Position numbers and translations under genes: made by a program. A DNA stretch of 55,298 nucleotides, from assembly GCF_004025965.2 (NCBI RefSeq), contig NZ_SAYU02000023.1, forward strand, positions 1-55,298, written 5' to 3'. Of the stretch, positions 39,790 to 48,327 are shown piece after piece (position 1 is the stretch's first letter; each line of letters begins with the position of its first letter). The notes beneath the pieces were generated by a model. That model searched no databases and had not been told where the DNA came from. It saw only the letters and a list, made by a program, of their open reading frames with translations. Source of the DNA: Phycicoccus flavus (GTDB taxonomy: Bacteria; Actinomycetota; Actinomycetes; Actinomycetales; Dermatophilaceae).

Positions 39790-42199
39790 GGTGCACCGGC
39801 TCGACGTCGCTGCGGTTGCCCTGGTCCTCGCCGGCCTTGACCCGTGAGCCCGCCTCGGCGTCGTGCCGCTCGCAGGACCCGTGCGGGGCGAAGCGGACGA
39901 CGACCGACTTGCTCGCCGGGCAGTTGCTGCCCTCGGCCACGTGGTCCAGTGGCACGAGGACGTTGCACTCGGGGTAGTACGCGGCGGCGCACCCGCGGGC
40001 GGTCGGGTAGGGCACGACCTTGTAGCCGTGGGCGACCCGCTCGGAGCCGTCGGTCCAGCCGGACACGACGTCGTACAGCTCGCCCTCCTGCAGGCCGAGC
40101 GCGCTCATGTCCTCGGGGTGGACCATGACGACCTGGCGACCGCCGGCGAGGCCGCGGTAGCGGTCGTCGTGGCCGTAGATCGTCGTGTTGAACTGGTCGT
40201 GGCTGCGCAGCGTCTGCAGCAGCAGGTGGCCCTCGGGGGCGGTGAGCACCGCGATGGGGTTGACCGCGATCTGGGCCTTCCCGGACGGGGTCTCGAAGGT
40301 GCGGGTGTCGCGCGGCGGGTGCGGGAGGGTGAAGCCACCGGGCCGCATCACCTTGTCCTGGTAGGCGTCGCAGCCGGGGACGACGTTGCCGATGTGGTGG
40401 CGGATGCGCGTGTAGTCCTCGGCCATGGCCGCCCAGTCGATGCGCGACCCGCTCGGGCGGTCGCCGAGGGTGGCCTCGGCGATCCGGCACACGATCCACG
40501 GCTCGCCGTGCAGGTGCGCGCTCGCCGGCTCGTTGCGGCCGACCGACAGGTGCACCTCGGACATCGAGTCCTCGACGGTGACGCCCTGCCAGCCGGCGGT
40601 CGTCAGGTCCTTCTCGGTGCGCCCGAGGCACGGGAGGATGAGCATCTGCCGGCCGGGCAGCATGTGGGTGCGGTTCGGCTTGGTCGACACCTGGATGCCG
40701 AGGTCGACCGAGCGCATCGCCTCGTGGGTGACGTCGGAGTCCGGGGTGGCGGCGGCGAAGTTGCCGCCGAGGCCCATGAGGACCTTGACCTTGCCCTCGA
40801 CGAGCGCGCGGACGGTGTTGACGACGTCGTGGCCGCGCTCGCGCGGCGGCTCGAAGCCGAACTCGGCCCTGATCCGGTCCCCGAAGTGGGCGGGCAGCTT
40901 CTCCCAGACGCCCATCGTCCGGTCGCCCTGGACGTTGGAGTGACCGCGGACCGGGCACAGACCCGCGCCCGGCTTGCCGATGTTGCCCTGGAGCAGGGCG
41001 ACGTTGGTGATCTCCTTGATCGTCGCGACGGCGTGCCGGTGCTGGGTCACGCCCATCGCCCAGCAGAACACCGTGCGGGAGGAGGCGGCGAGCAGGTCGG
41101 CGACCCGCTCGATCTGGGCGCGCTCCAGACCGGTGGCGCGCAGCACGTCGTCCCAGTCGAGGTCCTTGACGTGCTCCTTGTACGACTCGAAGCCGGTGGT
41201 GTGCCGGTCGACGAAGTCGGTGTCGACGGCGCCGTTCTCGACGAGCAGCGCGCCGAGCGCCTGGAAGAGCGCGAGGTCGCCGCCGAGCCGGATGGGGAGG
41301 AACTCGCTGGCCAGGTCCGTGCCGACACCGGTGAGGCCCTTGACGGTCTGCGGGTTGTCGAACTTCATCAGGCCGGTCTCGGGCAGCGGGTTGACCGCGA
41401 CGATCCGGCCGCCGCCCTGCACGCACTTCTCCAGCGCGCTGAGCATCCGGGGGTGGTTGGTCCCCGGGTTCTGCCCGGCGATGATGACGAGCTCGGCGTC
41501 GTGGATGTCCTGGAGGCTCACCGAGCCCTTGCCGATGCCGATGGACTCGGCGAGCGCGACGGACGTCGACTCGTGGCACATGTTCGAGCAGTCCGGCAGG
41601 TTGTTCGTGCCGAAGGCCCGGGCGAAGAGCTGGAAGGTGAACGCCGCCTCGTTGGAGGCGCGACCGCTCGTGTAGAAGACCGCCTCGTCGGGGCTGTCCA
41701 GACCGTTGAGGGTGTCCGCGACGAGCCGGACGGCCTCCTCCCAGGTCACCGGCTCGTAGTGGGTGCCGCCCTCGCGCAGGAGCATCGGCTCGGTGATGCG
41801 GCCCTGCTGGCCGAGGCGGAAGTCGCTCCACGTCGCGAGCTCGGCGACCGAGTGCTCGGCGAAGAACGCGGGGTCGGCCTTGCGCTTGGTGGCCTCCTCG
41901 GCCACGGCCTTGGCACCGTTCTCGCAGAACTCGGCGAAGCTGCGGTGCTCGGGGTCGGGGTCGGGCCACGCGCAGCCCATGCAGTCGAAGCCGTCGGCCT
42001 GGTTGAGGCGGCGCAGCGTGTTCAGCGTCCGGGCCGGACCCATCTGGCCGGCGGCACGGTTCACCGAGACGGCGACGGCCTCGACGCCGGCGGCGGCGTG
42101 GCGTCGGCGGTGGACGTCGACGTCCGTCGCGACGACGTCGTCGTCGGGCGCACCGCGCCAGGGCTCGAGCATCCGGGTCACGCGGGAGGAGTCCACCAT
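39782..42199 (-). CDS. molybdopterin oxidoreductase, FdhF/YdeP family
   Basis: A 805-residue cytoplasmic molybdenum enzyme. GFDCMGCAWPDPDPEHRSF near the N-terminus followed by EFCENGAKAV is typical of the YdeP branch. The Mo-bisMGD domain includes YTSGRASNEAAFTFQLFARA, NMCHESTS, IIAGQNPGTNHPRML, the VAVNPLPET segment, LLQGNIGKPGAGLCPVRGHS and a MoCo C-terminal domain with LRSHDQFNTTIYG. It is related to formate dehydrogenases, but YdeP-type proteins have no proven substrate that I know of. ATG 42199 has GGAG upstream. No other oxidoreductase subunits adjoin it. Confidence 0.88.
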   Translation of the reverse strand: MVDSSRVTRMLEPWRGAPDDDVVATDVDVHRRRHAAAGVEAVAVSVNRAAGQMGPARTLNTLRRLNQADGFDCMGCAWPDPDPEHRSFAEFCENGAKAVAEEATKRKADPAFFAEHSVAELATWSDFRLGQQGRITEPMLLREGGTHYEPVTWEEAVRLVADTLNGLDSPDEAVFYTSGRASNEAAFTFQLFARAFGTNNLPDCSNMCHESTSVALAESIGIGKGSVSLQDIHDAELVIIAGQNPGTNHPRMLSALEKCVQGGGRIVAVNPLPETGLMKFDNPQTVKGLTGVGTDLASEFLPIRLGGDLALFQALGALLVENGAVDTDFVDRHTTGFESYKEHVKDLDWDDVLRATGLERAQIERVADLLAASSRTVFCWAMGVTQHRHAVATIKEITNVALLQGNIGKPGAGLCPVRGHSNVQGDRTMGVWEKLPAHFGDRIRAEFGFEPPRERGHDVVNTVRALVEGKVKVLMGLGGNFAAATPDSDVTHEAMRSVDLGIQVSTKPNRTHMLPGRQMLILPCLGRTEKDLTTAGWQGVTVEDSMSEVHLSVGRNEPASAHLHGEPWIVCRIAEATLGDRPSGSRIDWAAMAEDYTRIRHHIGNVVPGCDAYQDKVMRPGGFTLPHPPRDTRTFETPSGKAQIAVNPIAVLTAPEGHLLLQTLRSHDQFNTTIYGHDDRYRGLAGGRQVVMVHPEDMSALGLQEGELYDVVSGWTDGSERVAHGYKVVPYPTARGCAAAYYPECNVLVPLDHVAEGSNCPASKSVVVRFAPHGSCERHDAEAGSRVKAGEDQGNRSDVEPVHLS

Positions 42200-42311
42200 G
42201 GCTCCAGCCTCGCACCCGCACCTGTGCGACGGACGGCCGGTGACCAGGACATCCGTCACGACGTCTCGACTCCCGCCGCCACCGGAGGGGCGCCGGGACG
42301 GAGCCCCGGCG

Positions 42312-42992
42312 TCAGGAGCGCCAGGTGTAGGTGACCTCGGGACGACCGGTGCCGGCGTAGCGGTTGCCGCGGGCGGCCCGGCCGGAGTCGACGAGGTGCT
42401 CGGCGTAGCGCCGGGCCGTCACCCGGCTCACCCCGAGGGCCTCGCCCAGCTCGGCCGCCGACCGTCCGGTGCCCGCCTCGCGCAGCACGACGACGACCCG
42501 GCCCAGCAGGTCCTCGGTCATCCCCTTCGGCACGCTCACCGGGGCCGCCGGCCGCAGCCGGGTGAGCAGGCTGTCGACCTGCGCCTGGGTGTCGGCCTCG
42601 CCGGCGTCGTGGCGGTAGTCGCGGTAGGCCAGGAGGCGCTCGCGCAGCGTCGCGAAGACGAACGGCTTGAGGACGTACTGGACGACCCCGAGCGAGACCG
42701 CCGACCGCACGGTCTCGAGGTCGCGCGCCGAGGTGACGGCGACGACGTCGGCCCGGTGGCCGTGCGCGCGCATCGCCCGGACGACGTCGAGCCCGCGCAG
42801 GTCCGGCAGCCCCATGTCCAGGAGCACGAGGTCGACCCGGTGCTCCCCGAGGTGGCGCAGCGCCTCCCGCGCGGTGTGCACCCGACCCGACACGACGAAG
42901 CCCTCGACCCGGCCGACGTACGTCGCGTGCGCCTCCGCGGCGACGGGCTCGTCCTCGACGACGAGGACGGCGATGGGCTCGTCGGGGCTCAC
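42312..42992 (-). CDS. response regulator, CitB/DcuR-like
   Basis: A 226-residue regulator. The receiver domain (about 6-125) has the acidic pair in VVEDEP, the phospho-acceptor D59 in LVLLDMGLPD and K109 in VLKPF. The C-terminal region includes RSAAELGEALGVSRVTARRY, the HTH of the CitB/DcuR type. GTG 42992 overlaps the stop of the sensor kinase gene (GTGA), so both are co-translated. It probably activates the divergent dicarboxylate symporter gene. Confidence 0.9.
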   Translation of the reverse strand: MSPDEPIAVLVVEDEPVAAEAHATYVGRVEGFVVSGRVHTAREALRHLGEHRVDLVLLDMGLPDLRGLDVVRAMRAHGHRADVVAVTSARDLETVRSAVSLGVVQYVLKPFVFATLRERLLAYRDYRHDAGEADTQAQVDSLLTRLRPAAPVSVPKGMTEDLLGRVVVVLREAGTGRSAAELGEALGVSRVTARRYAEHLVDSGRAARGNRYAGTGRPEVTYTWRS

Positions 42993-44644
42993 CGGCCGAG
43001 GCCGACCCGGTCGGCGGTGTCCACCGGTGCGCCGGCGCCGCCGCGCAGGACCGGCAGCGTCACCGTGACGACGGCGCCGGGTGGGCCGGCGAAGCCCAGC
43101 GTCCCGCCGAGCCGCCCCACCGTGCCGTGCACGAGCGCCAGCCCGACCCCGCGCCCGGCGTCCCCGGAGGCCGGCTTGGTCGAGAACCCGCGCTCGAGGA
43201 CCCGCTCGCGCAGCGCCGGCGGGATGCCGGGGCCGGTGTCGGCGACGACGAGCTCGACCCGGTCGCCGCGGTCGTGGGCGGTGAGCTCGACCCGGCGCTC
43301 GCCGGGCTGCCCGGTGACGGCGTCGAAGGCGTTGTCGACGAGGTTGCCGACGACCGTCACGAGGTCGCGCGGTGAGGCCACCCCGGCCGGCCACCGCAGC
43401 CCGGCGTCGAGGACGAGGTCGATGCCGCGCTCGTGGGCCTCGGCGGCCTTGCCGAGCAGCAGTGCCGACACGACCGGGTCCTCGACGCCGGCGACGACGC
43501 GGTCGGTGAGGTGCTGGGCCCGGCTCAGCTCGTCGGTGGCGAAGGACAGGGCCCGCGAGGTGTCGCCGAGCTCGATGAGCGAGACGATCGTGTGCAGCCG
43601 GTTGCCCGCCTCGTGCGCCTGCGAGCGGAGCGCGTCGGCCAGGCTGCGGGCGGCCCCGAGCTCGCCGGTCAGCTCCTCGAGGTCGGTGCGGTCGCGGATC
43701 GTCACCACCGCCCCGAGGTCCTCGCCGTCGCGCCGGGCCCGGGCCTTGTTGAGGACGAGCACCCGCGACCCGGTGACGTGGAGGTCGTCCTCGCGGACGT
43801 CGGGGTCGCTCATCGCGCGCACCAGCGCCGGCCCCAGCCCGAGGTCCGCCACCGGGCGTCCGGCGGGGTCGTCGGCGAGCCCGAGCAGCCGCCGCGCCTC
43901 GTCGTTGGCCAGCCGCACCCGGCCCTCGGGGTCGAGCAGGACCAGGCCCTCGGTGACCGAGTGCAGCACGGCGTCGTGGTGGTCGTGCATGGCCTGGAGC
44001 TCGGCGGCGCGCAGCCCGCGGGTCTGGCGCCGGACCCGCCGGGCGATGAGGGTCGCCCCGATCCCGGCGAGGACGCCGGCCACGCCCCCGGCGACGAGCA
44101 GGGGCGGCAGCTCGCCCGCCATCCGGGCGTCGACGGCGGGCTCCCCGATCCCGACGGCCACCAGCCCGACGACGGACCCGCCGGCGCCGGTGACCGGGAC
44201 GACCGCCCGCCGGCTCGGCCCGAGCGTGCCGGTGTAGTCCTCGACGACGGTGCCGCCGGCCCGCGCGGCGTCGATGTGGCCGACGAACCGGCGGCCGACC
44301 TGCGCCGGGTTGGGGTGGCTGTAGCGGATGCCGTCCGGGCTCATGACGACGACGAAGTCGGTGCCCGTGCTCGCGCGGACCCCTTCGGCCAGGGGCTGCA
44401 GCACCCCGCCGGGGTCGCCGTCGGTCACCGCCGTGACGACGTCGGGCTCGGCCGCGACCGCCCGCGCGACGGCGAGCACCTGGGCCGTCGACTCGTCGGT
44501 CACCGCCCGCTCGGCCTGCACGTACGCGGCCGCCAGCCCCGCGGCGATGACCCCGAACACGAGCGCGACGACGAGCACGGCGGTCTGCCCCGCGACGCTG
44601 AACCCGCGGCGCTGCTCCTCGGGGGTCGGGGTCACGCCGCTCAC
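42989..44644 (-). CDS. sensor histidine kinase, CitA/DcuS-like
   Basis: A 551-residue membrane kinase. One N-terminal helix (AGQTAVLVVALVFGVIAAGL) is followed by an extracellular PAS-type sensor with IRYSHPNPAQVGRRF, close to the ligand pocket of DcuS/CitA. A second helix lies near PPLLVAGGVAGVLAG; a cytoplasmic PAS follows, then the phosphoacceptor segment SQAHEAGNRLHTI, and ATPase boxes NLVDNAFDAV and DTGPGIPP. It likely senses C4-dicarboxylates or citrate. GTG 44644 or 44635 may be the start. It is divergent from the DctA-type gene. Confidence 0.9.
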   Translation of the reverse strand: MSGVTPTPEEQRRGFSVAGQTAVLVVALVFGVIAAGLAAAYVQAERAVTDESTAQVLAVARAVAAEPDVVTAVTDGDPGGVLQPLAEGVRASTGTDFVVVMSPDGIRYSHPNPAQVGRRFVGHIDAARAGGTVVEDYTGTLGPSRRAVVPVTGAGGSVVGLVAVGIGEPAVDARMAGELPPLLVAGGVAGVLAGIGATLIARRVRRQTRGLRAAELQAMHDHHDAVLHSVTEGLVLLDPEGRVRLANDEARRLLGLADDPAGRPVADLGLGPALVRAMSDPDVREDDLHVTGSRVLVLNKARARRDGEDLGAVVTIRDRTDLEELTGELGAARSLADALRSQAHEAGNRLHTIVSLIELGDTSRALSFATDELSRAQHLTDRVVAGVEDPVVSALLLGKAAEAHERGIDLVLDAGLRWPAGVASPRDLVTVVGNLVDNAFDAVTGQPGERRVELTAHDRGDRVELVVADTGPGIPPALRERVLERGFSTKPASGDAGRGVGLALVHGTVGRLGGTLGFAGPPGAVVTVTLPVLRGGAGAPVDTADRVGLGR

Positions 44645-44758
44645 CGGCCGACGCCGGCGTCGCGCGTGAACACTGCGTACACAAGCGTGACGATAGCCGC
44701 GGGCGGCACCACCCTGTCTGGCAGCGCACCCCCGCGTCGGACGAAGGAGTTCACGCCC

Positions 44759-46192
44759 ATGACCGCATCCACGACGACCACGCCCGAGCGGCCCGAGACC
44801 GGGGGACGTCGCGACCGCACGCACTTCCTCTACATCGCCGTCATCGCGGCGATGGTGCTCGGCATCCTCGTCGGCTTCCTGTTCCCCGAGTTCGGGGTGC
44901 AGCTGAAGCCGCTCGGCACCTTCTTCGTCAACCTCATCAAGATGATGATCAGCCCGATCATCTTCGCGACCATCGTCCTCGGCATCGGCTCGGTCCGCCG
45001 CGCCGCCCAGGTCGGCAAGGTCGGCGGGCTGGCCCTCGGCTACTTCCTCGCCATGTCCACGGTGGCCCTGGCCATCGGCCTCGTCGTCGGCAACATCGTC
45101 AAGCCCGGCGCCGGCCTCAACCTCACCGACGAGCTCGCGAAGAGCGGCCAGTCGCAGGCCGCCACCGGCGGCGCCGAGTCGACGACCGACTTCCTCCTCG
45201 GCCTCGTGCCCGACACGCTCGTGTCGTCGCTCACCTCCGGCTCGGTCCTGCAGACCCTGCTCGTCGCGCTGCTCGTCGGGTTCGCGCTGCAGAAGATGGG
45301 GACGGCGGGCGAGCCGATCCTGCGCGGCATCACCCACTTCCAGCGCCTCGTCTTCCGCCTCATGGCGATGATCATGTGGGTCGCCCCGGTCGGCGCCTTC
45401 GGGGCGATGGCCGCGGTCGTCGGCGCCACCGGCCTGGACGCGCTGAAGAGCCTCGGCCTCATCATGGTCGCCTTCTACGCCACCTGCCTGATCTTCGTCT
45501 TCGGCATCCTCGGGACGATCCTGCGCCTCGTCGCCGGGGTCAGCGTCTTCGCCCTCTTCCGCTACCTGGCCCGCGAGTTCCTCCTCATCCTCTCGACGTC
45601 GAGCTCGGAGTCGGCCCTGCCGCGGCTCATCGCGAAGATGGAGCACGCCGGCGTCTCGCGCCCGGTCGTCGGCATCACCGTCCCCACCGGGTACTCGTTC
45701 AACCTCGACGGCACCGCGATCTACCTGACGATGGCCTCCCTGTTCATCGCCGAGGCCATGGACAAGCCGTTCAGCATCGGCCAGCAGATCGGCCTGCTCG
45801 TCTTCATGATCATCGCGTCCAAGGGCGCGGCCGGCGTCACCGGCGCCGGGCTCGCCACGCTGGCCGGCGGCCTGCAGAGCCACCGCCCGGACCTCGTCGA
45901 CGGCGTCGGCTTCATCGTCGGCATCGACCGGATGATGAGCGAGGCGCGCGCCCTGACCAACTTCGCGGGCAACTCGATCGCGACGGTGCTCATCGGCACC
46001 TGGGTCGGGGCGATCGACCGCGAGCAGCTGGACGAGGTCCTCGCCGGACGCCGCCCGTTCGACGAGTCGACGATGGTCGACGAGCGCGAGCAGGGCAGCG
46101 TCCTGGAGTCCGGGCCCGACCTGGACCGGGCCCCGGCCGCCCCCGCCGTGGCGTCGGCCTCGTCCGGCGGCGCGACGTCCGGCACCCGCTGA
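44759..46192 (+). CDS. dicarboxylate/amino acid:cation symporter, DctA-like
   Basis: A 477-residue DAACS-family symporter. FFVNLIKMMISPIIFATIVLG is an early helix; the serine-rich re-entrant loop STSSSESALPRLI and PTGYSFNLDGTAIYLTMASLF, then AGVTGAG, are the hallmark transport-core motifs. It should import C4-dicarboxylates such as succinate, fumarate or malate with H+ or Na+. ATG 44759 follows GAAGGAG. It is divergent from a CitA/DcuS-type kinase and response regulator and is the obvious target of that pair. A long polar tail is probably cytoplasmic. Confidence 0.92.
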   Translation: MTASTTTTPERPETGGRRDRTHFLYIAVIAAMVLGILVGFLFPEFGVQLKPLGTFFVNLIKMMISPIIFATIVLGIGSVRRAAQVGKVGGLALGYFLAMSTVALAIGLVVGNIVKPGAGLNLTDELAKSGQSQAATGGAESTTDFLLGLVPDTLVSSLTSGSVLQTLLVALLVGFALQKMGTAGEPILRGITHFQRLVFRLMAMIMWVAPVGAFGAMAAVVGATGLDALKSLGLIMVAFYATCLIFVFGILGTILRLVAGVSVFALFRYLAREFLLILSTSSSESALPRLIAKMEHAGVSRPVVGITVPTGYSFNLDGTAIYLTMASLFIAEAMDKPFSIGQQIGLLVFMIIASKGAAGVTGAGLATLAGGLQSHRPDLVDGVGFIVGIDRMMSEARALTNFAGNSIATVLIGTWVGAIDREQLDEVLAGRRPFDESTMVDEREQGSVLESGPDLDRAPAAPAVASASSGGATSGTR

Positions 46193-46197
46193 AGACC

Positions 46198-46239
46198 CCG
46201 GCGCGACCCCGGACGGCTGCAGCCCCGGGGTCGCGCCGG
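46198..46239 (+). terminator. hairpin terminator after the DctA-like gene
   Basis: Perfect 15-bp arms, 46198-46212 (CCGGCGCGACCCCGG) and 46225-46239, with a 12-nt loop, begin 6 bp after the stop codon. There is no T-tract. Confidence 0.7.
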
Positions 46240-46266
46240 CCCGACCCGGGGCGGCAGGCTGGGGGC

Positions 46267-47118
46267 GTGACGACGTCCGACCCCCGCCGTGCCGCCTCGT
46301 CGGCGCTCGAGGTCCTGCGGGAGGGCGGGGTCCCGGAGGACGTCGTCGCCGACGTGGCCGCACTGCTGGAGGCCCGGCTCGAACCCTCCACCGCCGGACC
46401 GGTCGGCCGGCCGGAGCCGCTGGAGGTCACGGCACCGGTGCTCGGCGTCGACGGCTGCCCGGGCGGCTGGGTGGGAGCGCTGCTGGAGCCCGGCGCGCCC
46501 CGTCCGCGGGTCCTCCTCGCACCGGGCATCGGCGAGCTCGTCGAGCTGGCCCGCGAGGCGGTGGGGCTCGCGGTCGTCGGCATCGACATCCCCATCGGCC
46601 TCCCCGACGCCTCGCTGCGGCAGGCCGACGCGCTCGCCCGGCGGGCCCTGCGCGGGAAGGCGTCGTCGGTGTTCACCACCCTCACCCGCTCGGCGTACGC
46701 GCAGCCCGACCGCGCGAGCGCCGACGCGGTGAACCGGCCGCTCACCGGGCAGGGCGTCGGCGCGCAGGCGTTCGCCCTGAGCCGCAAGGTGCTCGAGGTC
46801 GACGCCTGGCTGCGCACCCGGCCCACCGTCACCGTGCTCGAGGTCCACCCCGAGGTCTCGTTCGCCGAGATGGCCGGCGCCCCGCTGCGGCCCAACAAGA
46901 AGACCGACGAGGGGCGCGAGGTGCGGCTGGCCGCGCTGGCCGCCGCGGGCGTCCCCCGGCCGTCGGTGCTGAGCGGGCGCGGCTACGCCGCCGACGACGT
47001 CCTCGACGCCTGCGCCGTCGCGTGGACCGCCGCCCGCCACGTCGCCGGCCGCAGCCGCCGCCTGCCCGACCCGCCGGAGGTCTTCTCCGACGGGATCCCG
47101 GCCGCGATCCACGTCTGA
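46267..47118 (+). CDS. DUF429 family protein
   Basis: A 283-residue protein. After about 60 variable residues comes the DUF429 core: VLGVDGCPGGWVGALLEPG, VVGIDIPIGLPD, ALSRKVLEVDAWLR, VLEVHPEVSFAEMAG with N-K-K-T-D after it, and AADDVLDACAVAWTAARH. The conserved D-x-C-x-x-G-W, D-I-P and D-D-x-x-D-A acids suggest an RNase H-like nuclease fold; no function is established. GTG 46267 has CAGGCT 6 nt upstream, a possible -10 box. It seems monocistronic. Confidence 0.85.
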   Translation: MTTSDPRRAASSALEVLREGGVPEDVVADVAALLEARLEPSTAGPVGRPEPLEVTAPVLGVDGCPGGWVGALLEPGAPRPRVLLAPGIGELVELAREAVGLAVVGIDIPIGLPDASLRQADALARRALRGKASSVFTTLTRSAYAQPDRASADAVNRPLTGQGVGAQAFALSRKVLEVDAWLRTRPTVTVLEVHPEVSFAEMAGAPLRPNKKTDEGREVRLAALAAAGVPRPSVLSGRGYAADDVLDACAVAWTAARHVAGRSRRLPDPPEVFSDGIPAAIHV

Positions 47119-47161
47119 AACCTGCTCGCGCCCGGGGAGCGGCGCTGGCAGGGTGGGCGGC

Positions 47162-47575
47162 ATGACCGCCCGCGTGTCCCACACCTCCGTCGACTGCCGC
47201 AACGCCTACGAGCTCTCACAGTGGTGGAAGGGCGTCCTGGACTACGTCGACGTCGCCGGGGACCCGAACCTGCCGGGGCACGACGAGTGCATGATCCTCT
47301 CGCGCGACGGCGCCCACCGGCTCCTCTTCATCGAGGTGCCCGAGGGCAAGACCGTGAAGAACCGGATCCACCTCGACCTCGAACCGGTGGAGGGCGGCCG
47401 CGAGGACGAGCTCGCGCGCCTCCTCGCGCACGGCGCCACCGAGGTCGCCGACCACCGCGGGCAGTACGGACCCGGCACCGGCTGGGTCGTGCTCGCCGAC
47501 CCCGAGGGCAACGAGTTCTGCATCCTGCGCAGCGCCGACGAGCGCGGCGAGGCATCGCCCTCGCCCGCGACCTGA
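47162..47575 (+). CDS. VOC-family (glyoxalase-like) protein
   Basis: A 137-residue protein with both beta-alpha-beta-beta modules: VSHTSVDCRNAYELSQWWKG and then IHLDLEPVEGGREDELARLL ending in VVLADPEGNEFCIL. The last segment is the usual metal-ligand (Glu) region, D-P-E-G-N-E-F-C. Such proteins include dioxygenases, resistance and glyoxalase enzymes; the substrate cannot be read off. ATG 47162 has CAGGGT 7 nt upstream, a possible leaderless -10 box. Confidence 0.85.
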   Translation: MTARVSHTSVDCRNAYELSQWWKGVLDYVDVAGDPNLPGHDECMILSRDGAHRLLFIEVPEGKTVKNRIHLDLEPVEGGREDELARLLAHGATEVADHRGQYGPGTGWVVLADPEGNEFCILRSADERGEASPSPAT

Positions 47576-47594
47576 CCGCCGCGGACGTCCCGGC

Positions 47595-48005
47595 TCACGA
47601 GCGCCGGCGCACCATCGTCCACACGTTGACGCCGTCGGCGCGGCCGTAGGTCAGCTCGTCCAGCACCGCCGTGGCGAGCGGCAGGCCGCGCCCGCTCTCG
47701 TCCTCGACCCCCGGCATCACCGCGGATCCGACGTCCACGGTCGCCGGCAGCGCCTCCCCGTCGTCTGTGAGCACCCCGACGACCCGGTCCGGGTGGACGT
47801 CCACCCCGAAGGTCCAGCGCACCGCGCCGGGCGGGCGGCCGTGCTCGACGACGTTGTTCGCGATCTCGATGACGGCCGTCTCGAACAGGCCGAGGTCGAG
47901 CGAGGCGAGGTCCGGGTGGTCGCGACCGACCCGCTCCAGCAGGTCGTGCAGCGCCTCGATCTCCTCGGGGACGGCGAACCCGGTCAGCCGGTGGTCACCA
48001 GCCAC
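47595..48005 (-). CDS. anti-sigma factor-type ATP-binding protein (RsbW/SpoIIAB-like)
   Basis: A 136-residue GHKL ATPase of the serine-kinase type. The N-box region is VIEIANNVVEHG; the G-box regions are VGVLTDDGEALP and DESGRGLPLATAVLDEL. Such proteins bind a partner (often a sigma factor) and phosphorylate the STAS antagonist. GTG 48005 lies inside the STAS gene (11-bp overlap), so the two are co-translated, last in the four-gene operon. No sigma factor gene is adjacent, so its target is either encoded elsewhere or is not a sigma factor. Confidence 0.88.
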   Translation of the reverse strand: MAGDHRLTGFAVPEEIEALHDLLERVGRDHPDLASLDLGLFETAVIEIANNVVEHGRPPGAVRWTFGVDVHPDRVVGVLTDDGEALPATVDVGSAVMPGVEDESGRGLPLATAVLDELTYGRADGVNVWTMVRRRS

Positions 48006-48327
48006 GGGCCGCGGCCTCGACGTCCGGGTGCGGCGTGAGGACGCGGTCGAGGTTGGTGAGCGCGAGCACGCTGCCCACCTGGTCGTTCGGTGCGGCGATG
48101 CGCAGGTCGCCGCCGGCGGTCCGGGCCGCGCGCAGGCCGCCGACGAGCGCGCCGAGGCCCGAGGAGTCGACGAAGGTCGTCGCCCCGAGGTCGACGACCA
48201 CGCGGGGGTCGCCGTCGCGCACGGCGGTGTCGACCGCCTCGCGCAGCCGACCGGCGGTCGTCATCGTCAACCGGCCCTCGCAGGCCAGGACGGTGTAGCC
48301 GGAGCCGGCGCGGGTGTGGATCTCCAT
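47995..48327 (-). CDS. STAS-domain anti-sigma factor antagonist (RsbV/SpoIIAA-like)
   Basis: A 110-residue STAS protein. RVVVDLGATTFVDSSGLGAL contains the D-S-S-G phosphorylation site (serine about 55) of SpoIIAA/RsbV. Its dephosphorylated form would sequester the RsbW-like kinase. ATG 48327 overlaps the GT2 stop (ATGA), and its own end overlaps the kinase gene. The cognate PP2C phosphatase is the first gene of the operon, so the module is complete. Confidence 0.92.
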   Translation of the reverse strand: MEIHTRAGSGYTVLACEGRLTMTTAGRLREAVDTAVRDGDPRVVVDLGATTFVDSSGLGALVGGLRAARTAGGDLRIAAPNDQVGSVLALTNLDRVLTPHPDVEAAARGW

